Below are positions 12,901 through 19,922 of a stretch of 19,922 nt of DNA, one piece after another (position 1 is the first letter of the stretch; each line of letters begins with the position of its first letter). Below the pieces are notes generated by a model. The model had not been told where the DNA came from. It ran no database searches and worked only from the letters and a program-made list of their open reading frames with translations. The DNA lies in assembly GCA_029747585.1 (NCBI GenBank), contig JAPEVF010000821.1, positions 1 to 19,922 on the forward strand, in the 5' to 3' direction. The position numbers and the translations under genes were made by a program. The DNA comes from Pleurotus djamor (lineage: Eukaryota > Basidiomycota > Agaricomycetes > Agaricales > Pleurotaceae).

Positions 12901-13591
12901 CAGCTCCCCACATTCGCCTTTTCTTCTCTAATACTCGATCCCTCTCTNAACCTNCCCTCATTCCCCCCTTACCCTTGTTCACTTCACCATTACATCCTTA
13001 ATTCACATCAACGACTAACTCTCCTCCCCCTCCTCAGTCTTTCACTGGCCCTACTTTATAGTCTGACATTCATTCGCTCTCATTTGTGCCTCGCCTCCCC
13101 ATCATCACACACTCTTTAGCCTCTTTTCACCTCACTACTTCACTCGAGATTCGTCGCTCTTTTTCGTAATCCAATCACTCGAGATTAGTCTCCACGCTCT
13201 TTTTCTGCCTCCATTTCCACATAAATTTCATCACTTCACTCGACTGTTATTAGCTAGTTTTTCGGAGAATGACACGTCGCTATCGTTTTGTGCTTCATCT
13301 ACTCTAAGTTGAAACAAGCTCCGAACAAGAGGACTGGGGTTTATGTGTCCAAGTCTCCATCATTTGTCCACATACTAAACACCATCTTCATGATATGATC
13401 ATCACACTGACGGCGTTCTTTTCCAACTCACTACACCGGGTTCAAGGATCGTTAAACACAAGGGGATCTCTCAGGGAAGCTTCTCAGAATCTGGAAATAT
13501 CCCCTCGTGGACATGCCGGTAAAACCATTATAAAGCTTCCCCACCCCCACACCCCGCCAAGAGTGAGGTCTTCCCAACACGTCCTTGAATC
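12901..13591 (+). other. Intergenic, strongly pyrimidine-rich
   Basis: No gene is seen on either strand. The + strand is rich in C and T from 12901 to about 13260, with undetermined bases at 12948 and 12954. An imperfect duplication lies at 13141-13209. The frame at 13395-13667 overlaps the acyl-CoA ligase start in another frame and shows no domain. This stretch should hold the RasGEF 3' untranslated region and the ligase promoter; no clear TATA box was found. Confidence 0.6.
13141..13209. repeat. Imperfect direct repeat, about 33 bp, two copies
   Basis: CACTCGAGATT followed by GTC and, after a few bases, GCTCTTTTTC occurs at 13141-13165 and again at 13176-13206. The second copy carries a short insertion. 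It looks like a local duplication within pyrimidine-rich, noncoding DNA. Confidence 0.55.
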
Positions 13592-16242
13592 ATGGCCGAT
13601 ATCCCTGCACCTATCCAAGAACTGCCCCCAATCCCCGACAACCTCACTGTGCCTCAGTTTTTGTTAGATCAGAACCATCCCGCGCGACCTCTTCCTCCTC
13701 GTGGCGGGAATCCTTGGCTCATCGACGACACAACAGGTCGACGCGTTTCACAAGAAGAAGTGAGCAGTCTCGACTCCGCAATCAACATGAAGAACTCATT
13801 TGGCACGAGTTCAGTTGCGTGCACGAACCTATGGTCTCGCCAATGTTCTATTCTCTGAATACGGCGTTCGTGAGTGACTTTCATCTTACTTCTTGAGCTT
13901 TCAGAGCCTTATGTTCTTTTCCAGGTGAAGATGATGTCGGTATGTTGTAGAAACGTGGACAGATTGACAGTGAATGTCTGACGAGGAATAGTATTGATAT
14001 TCAGCAGGAATCATATAGGTGAGCATTGCGGTTACATTCTCTTGTAATTAAAACATTGGGGCCTGACATTCGTTAGACTATCCCGTTGTTATATGGTACC
14101 TGTTCCGTCCCTGGTGGCTTGACCTATGTAGACTTACTCCGAGACGTTCAAAGGGCCGTCCATCGAGTTGGGGCAATCGTCTCGTTCGTACTTCCGATTC
14201 ATCATTTCGCTCGCTAAAAGCTGGAACTTTTGCCAGGGGTGCCAACCCGGACTACACAACCGATGAATTGGTCTATCAACTTGAAGCAACCAAAGCTACC
14301 ATGATGTTCGTCTACCCAGATGCCCTTGAAGCTGCAAGGGCTGCTGCCGAACGTGTTGGTCTTCCCTTGAACCGAGTCGTAACATTTGGGGATTCTACGC
14401 GCGGCGCGTACAGATGCAGTGAAGAACTCATTCAGAGTGGGTTAAAGATGGAGCCTCGGTTCAAAGAACGCCAGTTAGCTCCAGGTGAAGGGAAAACGAA
14501 GCTGGCTTTTCTTAGCTTTTCGTCCGGCACTACTGGAAAGCCGAAAGTATTATTTTTGAACTCCCCCCACGGCGATCCACTTTTTGACCGAGTTCACGCA
14601 GGCTGTTGCTATTCCTCACATAGCGCTGATAGCCAACGTTATCCAGCTGGCCATTCACAATAAGGTCAATGTCGCGTACACAACTTGGAACGAACGGCGC
14701 TTTAGGCCGGGAGATATCTGCATAGCAGTACTGCCCTTTTACCGTGAGTCCTTTCTCCGACATTTGCTCTTGACTCTAGAAGCGACTGACCCCATTGATT
14801 GGTAAGACATATACGGCCTTGTCATAAACGTTCGCTTATTATTCTCAGAAGAAGTCACTGAGCATGACTGATAAAAATAATCATAGATGCATTTCTTCTT
14901 GTTCTCAGCGGTGATAAACCTTCTTTGTAGTCGACTCACCCTCGCTAACAAGCATCCTCTGTCCAGTTGACCCTCGTTGTTGTTCCCAAGTTCAACTTCG
15001 TCGGGATGTTGGCCAGTATAGCTAAGCATCGGATAACACATCTAACGTACAGCTGTTGCTATCCTTCCGCTCCTTATCCCACTCATTCCCTTTCTAGGTT
15101 AGTTCCTCCGCAGGTCGTGCTCCTCTGCAAAGTGAGTGCTACTGTTTCGCCTTGTTGCACCACTTGACACCTAGCTATACAGCATCCTGCAGTCAAAGAG
15201 TACGACCTCAGTAGTGTGCGATATATCATGGTCGGCGCGGCACCACTCACATACGAAGTGACTGAACAACTTATCAAGTTGTTCCCTCGGGCACACATTG
15301 GTCAAGCCTATGGTACAAGCCATCTTTGGCCTTACCCCAATGTGTTCCATCGCTTATTGGCATATCACAGGGATGACAGAGACATGCACAGCTGTAACGA
15401 TGTGGTCTACTGATACGAAGCGAGGCCCGTTCGGATCTGCCGGACAATTAATTCCTGGAACCGTAGCTCGCGTTGAAAAGCCCGACGGAACCCTGGCTGG
15501 CTTGAACGAAGCAGGGCATCTATTGATCAAGACACCGTCCGCTGCCCTCTGTTATGCGAATAATAAACAGGCGTAAGTTTCCTTGGTTTTGTTTTCGCAT
15601 ATCTCATTGTTGAATATATAGCACGGAAGAAACTTTCGTAAACGGGTTCGTCACTTACCCTTTGACTGATACTCCTGGTGTTTATCTACCTTTTCAGTTG
15701 GGTACGAACAGGTGACGAGGTCAAGATTGATGAAGACAAAGTGGTCTGGGTGCTTGATCGTATCAAGGAGATCATGAAAGTCCGAGGATTCCAAGTGGCC
15801 CCTGCCGAGTTGGAAGGATGTATCCTTGACCACGAAGATGTCTCAGACGCCTGTGTTGTTGGGATACCAGACGAATATAGTGGAGAGCTGCCTTTGGCGT
15901 TTGTCGTGCCTAGTGAACAGGCAGCGAAACGAATCAAAACCATGCCTGGGACCGCCGAGGAGATGAAAGCTTCCATAATGAAGGTTCATCCCAACCGTTT
16001 AAAGTCATTACCGTATTTAACTAACCACGATTTACACAGCACGTTGCGTCGAACAAAGTTAAGTACAAGCACCTCACAGGTGTTGAGCTTACCGATGCCA
16101 TTCCCAAGAATCCGAGTGGTAAATTCAACCTCCTCATTATTGAATCCAACATTTTATACTTATCCTTCTCACAGGCAAACTTCTCAGGCGAGTACTGCGT
16201 GACCGAGCGAAGGAACTCGTGCGGGTCAAGGCCAAACTTTAG
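13592..16242 (+). CDS. Acyl-CoA ligase, 4-coumarate-CoA ligase type, peroxisomal signal
   Basis: AMP-forming ligase expected to activate an aryl or fatty acid to its CoA thioester; exact substrate unknown. Eighteen exons give 571 aa with consistent phase: 13592-13759, 13815-13869, 13925-13939, 13992-14018, 14077-14095, 14154-14183, 14237-14546, 14602-14743, 14807-14829, 14887-14910, 14967-15046, 15098-15131, 15183-15312, 15371-15572, 15622-15645, 15698-15983, 16040-16118, 16175-16242. Family motifs are intact once spliced: LSFSSGTTGKPK ending at Lys208 (P-loop), GQAYGMTET at about 348-356, WVRTGDE at about 429-435, DRIKEIMKVRGFQVAPAELE, and PKNPSGKLLRR with the catalytic Lys near 551. The protein ends -AKL, which fits the PTS1 pattern, so import into peroxisomes is likely. 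Short exons scattered through different frames could make it look like a pseudogene, but all join in frame. It converges on ICMT copy B, 103 bp away. Confidence 0.93.
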
Positions 16243-16345
16243 GATTTTTGGACAGGTGTCACACTGGTTTTGGAACTTCTGCACGGGCTGCGAGGCTCTC
16301 CATGTTTGGCGACCGACATTAATCCTCCACAATGTATTTCTATCT

Positions 16346-17129
16346 TCAATACACCCCAGGAACGAGCCAATATGGCACGGCCTCCCTCCACATATCCCAC
16401 TCTCTCCCAAATTTCTTCCTCAACATTTGGTCTTCCTTGTCCATCCTGGCGTAAGCCCAAGGGTAGATACAGACACACATAACGGTGACAATGGCAAGCC
16501 TCCAGTATAAATGCCCCACCACCGTACATTCCGTCAGCCATGATCCACGGACCAGCTGAGAACCCGGGGTGGCGAACCAAATCATCAAAAAGCATGTGTA
16601 TGATGGATGGCGCACTATGGAATAGGGACCGTTCGTGATGAGCTTGTGGCCCTCCCGGATGCTCAGGTCATATGTGAAGTAACGACCGAGGACGATGAAG
16701 CAGTGGCGACGGAACAGGGCACCAGTGATGCCAGATATGCTGCTCAACATAACGAAAGCTGGGCTGATGGAAAGGCGGTACGCGTTCGACATCTTGCTGA
16801 AAGGGAGAAGCGTAGAGACGACCGTGTAATACACAGATTCGGGGCCGGTGAAGAGTGTCAAGATCGTCAGGACCTCGCACAACGGTAGGATGATGGTTCC
16901 GATCTGAATGATTGGATGTCAGTGTGACATTAAGTTGGAGCATCTGGAGTGAACGAACCCTTAGAACGGCCACGAATCCGTGGGTGCAATGTTCCCATCC
17001 AGATACCTTGAGTCGTTGGGAGGATGAAGGTGGGTGGAACTTCCCCGGGTCTCTGGAGGCGAGGAACCCAGCAACGACATTGACCACCAGGAAGGTGAGT
17101 TTCAACAGAGCAGGTGCAGTCGAAGACAT
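16346..17129 (-). CDS. Isoprenylcysteine O-methyltransferase-like protein, copy B
   Basis: Paralogue of the gene at 5336-6108 in inverted orientation, with the same predicted ER-membrane methyltransferase role. Exons 17129-16959 and 16903-16346 give 242 aa. The binding signature GHKLITNGPYSIVRHPSYT and the C-terminal RMDKEDQMLRKKFGREW, then VPYWLVPGVY, are intact. The intron falls at the same codon boundary (after VLR, before IGTIILPLCEV) with the same GTTCGT donor. By eye well over two thirds of residues match copy A. In the signature region most nucleotide differences are at third codon positions, which suggests an older duplication kept under purifying selection. Differences cluster in the luminal or loop parts (GPESVYYTVV against GPNSSFYKVV) and in a hydrophobic segment near 200 (VTVMCVCIYPWAYA). 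Confidence 0.9.
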
Positions 17130-17204
17130 GAGGATGGTGCGTTTGAGAGACAGTCGATGTTGTGACCAGCTCTCAGCGGAATCCGCAGTCAGAGCTTAGG
17201 CCTT

Positions 17205-17214
17205 TTAAAAGGAT
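17205..17214 (-). promoter_or_regulatory. Conserved ATCCTTTTAA element upstream of ICMT copy B
   Basis: Read on the minus strand, the 10-mer ends 75 bp before the ATG at 17129, the same spacing as in copy A. Here it extends into the palindrome CCTTTTAAAAGG. The flanking promoter sequence is otherwise different from copy A. Confidence 0.5.
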
Positions 17215-18149
17215 ATCTCGAAGATAGACATGCGCATGAACCCTCGATTAATACGACAATGTACCGGTGTATGGGTTCATGAAAGCCCGGTAGTCAGCAT
17301 ATAGCAGAGCCTTGGTAGGGTTGTTTTCTAATTCGTGGTTCGAAAAGAACGATTAGTGGAGCAGCGGCGCTTTCTGATGCATCGGAAAGATGCAGAAAAA
17401 AATGGAGGGAAATGATTCCGCATTCTCTTGTTCCTGGTCGTAGGCGAGATGATCGGCGCCAGCAAGTGTAGATCAAGCTCCAAGCTTCGAGGCAGAGCTT
17501 TTGTCGAGTCGGACCGACTAGGGCTTNAGAGAAAAAAATGCGATTTGACGCGAGGGCTCCGAGAGAAGAGGCCAGAAGCCCGATGCACCAGTAAGAAATA
17601 CAAGTCTTGTGTGTTGATACCTGATTTTCTTGCCCGTTGAACGAGTCGGTAGACGGCGATGCAGCCAAAATGACAACAAAATGAAGCTGGTCCTGCTTGA
17701 CTGGTGCCGAAGCGCTTATCAGACGGACCCTGTAAAGCTAGTACTTAGCGTTGACTCAAGCCAAGGCTGTTGCTCGGGACCACTGGGGGAGAGTTCTGGC
17801 AAGTCGGGAGGTTAAAGAAACCGGTCTGCAGAAGATGCTGGGCCGATACAAACCTATTCTTCCCCTTCTTCCGAGCAGCGGGGCTACCTTTGCTTGCATT
17901 TCTCCTCAGAAGTTAGAACTGACACTTACAGATTAACAGCTCTTCGGACTGGATTGGTATGGTATGTACACCGTTCGTCGCGCTCTCAGCAATTGAAGAC
18001 ATACCTTTAGATGCGATGTCCACCTTGACCACAGCCAAAAACATGAAGCTTGAGCTTGAAGTTTTACAATTTACGCGAAATATACCGCCAACGGCCAACT
18101 ACTTCCCCCCATCCTACGGTCACACTCGGGAACATTCATGTCATCTGAA

Positions 18150-18390
18150 TTGCTCAGCGCACACCCGTATGGCATGGCTTCGTCTTGCAGGCTCGGGATC
18201 AAAGCAGTTTGCCATGTTACGTGCCCAATTCTCAACGTGGACATCTTCGAGGCTCAGACCGCGTATGTGTCTTACTAGTTTCTAACTTGGCCCAATGTTC
18301 TCGTCCCTCCTCGCTCGCCAAAACTTGACCTCGCTTTCCCTCAACAGGCACAAGAAGTGGAAGCCTCCCCAGAATGTCCGTGAGTATCTC
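18150..18390 (+). other. Possible two-exon coding fragment, unidentified
   Basis: A frame reading HPYGMASSCRLGIKAVCHVT and CPILNVDIFEAQT could join, through an intron from about 18263 (GTATGT) to an AG near 18349 (CCCTCAACAG), to AHKKWKPPQNV, which ends at a GTGAGT donor near 18379. The pieces are protein-like and the splice signals are good. I cannot extend them reliably on either side or name a family. This may be a decayed gene or chance. Confidence 0.2.
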
Positions 18391-18947
18391 ATTATGCATT
18401 GGTACCTTGGGCTCGGCTGCTCTTCATCGGCATCCCTGAACTTGGACGGCAGCCATTTTGGTTTCGGTCATTGCCTGCCACTTCGCTTGCGATTCCCTGT
18501 CTCAGCCTGTGCTAAAGAGAAAAACCTGAGTCTCATGTCCTGAACTGCACTTTCACCCATGAACTTGTGAGTTTTTGTGCAATCGATCTATCCACTATTA
18601 CTGATTAAGCATCGCTTATGGAACGGCCGCCGATATAAAGTACTGAGGCGAACTTATCTGGACGCGAAGGTGTTGTTTCCTCTAAGCAAACTACTCTACA
18701 TGATCTTTCATCCGTACCGCCACTGACAGAAGTTAATTCTAAAACGTCTGCTATCAACTGCTATCCAGGTCTCGCGGTCCCGATCCTCGCTTCGATGGCC
18801 GCTTTGTGACTGATTCCCTCGACCTTCTCAGTGTTTGGCGACACAAAAATAAATCGGGCTCGGACATGGGCCCGTCCCAGATATTCATTCAATAATAACC
18901 GAATCATATCGGTCATGGTCTCGGCGTGTCTGCCCGAGGTACCAAGC

Positions 18948-18954
18948 ATATAAA
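18948..18954 (+). promoter_or_regulatory. TATA box of the NTF2-like gene
   Basis: ATATAAA lies 69 bp before the preferred ATG at 19023 and 39 bp before the alternative ATG at 18993. A transcription start about 30 bp downstream would fall near 18980-18985, leaving a very short leader for the upstream ATG, which favours the second. Confidence 0.5.
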
Positions 18955-19022
18955 CATCTCCTCGCACCCATATACTGCCCCTAGACTTTTCCATGATCCA
19001 ACTCTCAGCCACCAAACCAACC

Positions 19023-19469
19023 ATGCCACCTCGCTATAATGTCCTCTGGACTACAGATCACCTTCGTAGAGCAGCCGACGCCTTTCTCGCGGACCTTCGT
19101 TCAGCACATTCTGTCGTCGTCCTTAATCACTTCTCTACCACTGAACTCATCACGTTCGACCACTCACCGCGAGATTCGTACCATTCCATCCTCTATGGCG
19201 TCAATGCTGTTCGCTCTTATCTTGACCTCATTGCGACCCATTGGACGTGTCATGATTTAATCAGACATCACATGGAAGTTTCGCTTGAGTCGAAGCAGGT
19301 CGTGGTTACTGCCAGCGCTACATGGAAATGGAAGAAATCCAAGAAGAGCTGGAAAGAGGACTTCACTTGTACTCTGACCTATGACGAGTCGATGAAGATC
19401 AGGACGTTCGTGATACGGACAGACTCAGCTCCAGAAACATGCGTGATGCGCGCAGTAGAAAGGCCCTAA
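19023..19469 (+). CDS. NTF2/SnoaL-like small protein
   Basis: Single exon, 148 aa. The sequence resembles small fungal proteins of the NTF2-like (SnoaL) fold: an N-terminal helix pair (DHLRRAADAFLADLRS), a strand region with STTELITFDH, then HHMEVSLESKQVVVTASATW, DFTCTLTYDESMKIRTFVIR and TDSAPETCVMRAVERP at the end. Proteins of this fold may be cyclases, isomerases or binding proteins; no catalytic set can be asserted from the sequence. ATG 19023 is preferred over the in-frame ATG at 18993 because of its better upstream context (CCAACC) and the TATA spacing; the upstream start would add 10 residues. The gene stands alone between an unassigned stretch and a MITE. Confidence 0.7.
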   Translation: MPPRYNVLWTTDHLRRAADAFLADLRSAHSVVVLNHFSTTELITFDHSPRDSYHSILYGVNAVRSYLDLIATHWTCHDLIRHHMEVSLESKQVVVTASATWKWKKSKKSWKEDFTCTLTYDESMKIRTFVIRTDSAPETCVMRAVERP

Positions 19470-19688
19470 TATTCCATTCTCGTGTGCTTCTGATATCTAT
19501 GTACACGCCAAGGTATTTGTTCCCTGCTTTTTGCCACCGACTTCGGGCACTGACCGATGGATATCTTAGACCTATTCGGTGTTCGGTCGGAATCTACCCC
19601 GAGTGTAGGGTTGAACTCGGACAACAAACATATCATCATCACAACGAGCCACCATCGCGCCTAAATATGTCCTTATGGACTAATTTAA

Positions 19689-19859
19689 GGGCCTGTTCGG
19701 CAAAAGATGACAAAGTACATGTACCGGTATATTTGCTCACTTTTGGCGGGGAAAATATATCGGTACATTTTTCAACGATATATTTTGATCGTCGTCAAGC
19801 GGGGAAATGTACCAAAGTTACCGTAACTTGTACTTTGGCATCTTTTGCCGAACAGGCCC
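19689..19859. mobile_element. MITE, PIF/Harbinger (Tourist)-like, 171 bp
   Basis: The ends are 31-bp terminal inverted repeats (19689-19719 and 19829-19859), starting GGGCCTGTTCGGCAAAAGAT and matching in all but one position. TAA directly flanks both ends (19686-19688 and 19860-19862), as expected for a 3-bp target-site duplication. The interior is AT-rich, carries several GTAC-containing motifs and has no coding capacity. TIRs beginning GGGCCTGTT with a TAA/TTA duplication are typical of Tourist-like PIF/Harbinger MITEs, so movement would need a transposase supplied in trans. It sits about 220 bp downstream of the NTF2-like gene. Confidence 0.85.
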
Positions 19860-19922
19860 TAATGTACGGACTTATTAGTATTCATAAATACCCTTGAAGT
19901 AAGTAGATAAGTCATTCCGCCA

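Larger units (their letters stand above)
17215..18992. other. Long region without an assignable gene
   Basis: About 1.8 kb with no protein I recognise. Open frames exist on both strands (for example 17294-17668 minus, 17630-17936 plus, 17959-18285 plus, 18295-18543 plus, 18761-19024 minus), but none carries a domain and most overlap others. One undetermined base is at 17527. A 9-bp inverted repeat, CATGAACCC/GGGTTCATG, lies at 17235-17243 and 17273-17281. A possible coding fragment at 18150-18390 is listed separately. The left end is the promoter of ICMT copy B and the right end that of the NTF2-like gene. Confidence 0.5.

Noticed and set aside
13585..14200. Start of the acyl-CoA ligase looked like a frameshifted pseudogene
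   Set aside because: Exons of 55, 15, 27, 19 and 30 nt joined through GT...AG introns restore a continuous, family-like sequence (RARTYGLANVLFSEYGV, LIFSRNHIDYPVVIW), so no break is needed.
17235..17281. 9-bp inverted repeat CATGAACCC/GGGTTCATG
   Set aside because: The 29-bp loop and short arms are within chance expectation; no terminator or element structure surrounds it.
18761..19024. 87-aa open frame on the minus strand
   Set aside because: It overlaps the promoter and start of the NTF2-like gene, has no recognisable domain and no partner exons.

Overview
The window looks like nuclear DNA of a filamentous basidiomycete, most likely an Agaricomycete. Genes are cut by many short introns (about 44-116 bp, mostly 50-65) with GT...AG ends and very small exons (10, 13, 15 and 19 nt). 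The protein families and their wording (Zn2Cys6/fungal_trans regulators, Rsp5, RasGEF, Ste14-like methyltransferases, 4CL-like ligase, NTF2-like protein) are typical of mushroom-forming fungi. No tRNA, rRNA or CRISPR was seen. Isolated N bases mark small assembly uncertainties at 4639, 10172, 12948, 12954 and 17527. All spliced models were built by hand from reading frame, splice sites and remembered family motifs.

Layout. 1-460 (+) is the 3' end of a probable transcription factor whose last residues resemble those of the next gene. 1330-4618 (+) is a complete 15-exon Zn(II)2Cys6 transcription factor (807 aa). 5336-6108 (+) is an isoprenylcysteine carboxyl methyltransferase-like (ICMT/Ste14) gene, copy A. 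6388-9126 (-) is the NEDD4-type ubiquitin ligase RSP5 (8 exons, 785 aa: C2, three WW, HECT). 9409-10018 (+) is an unrecognised small gene divergent from RSP5. 10231-12900 (+) is a Ras guanine-nucleotide exchange factor. 13592-16242 (+) is an 18-exon acyl-CoA ligase of the 4-coumarate-CoA ligase type (571 aa) ending in a peroxisomal AKL signal. 16346-17129 (-) is ICMT copy B, in inverted orientation to copy A. About 17130-18990 has no gene I can assign. 19023-19469 (+) is an NTF2/SnoaL-like protein. 19689-19859 is a 171-bp MITE with 31-bp terminal inverted repeats and a TAA target-site duplication.

How they may work together. RasGEF activates Ras, and ICMT enzymes finish the C-terminus of prenylated proteins, a class that includes Ras, so the block between the two ICMT copies has a possible prenyl/Ras theme. 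RSP5 and the acyl-CoA ligase are general housekeeping or metabolic genes, so this may be coincidence. I see no clear new defence or biosynthetic system. The most distinctive features are the inverted ICMT pair with a promoter element at identical spacing, the altered first WW domain of RSP5, the probable tandem regulators and the MITE.
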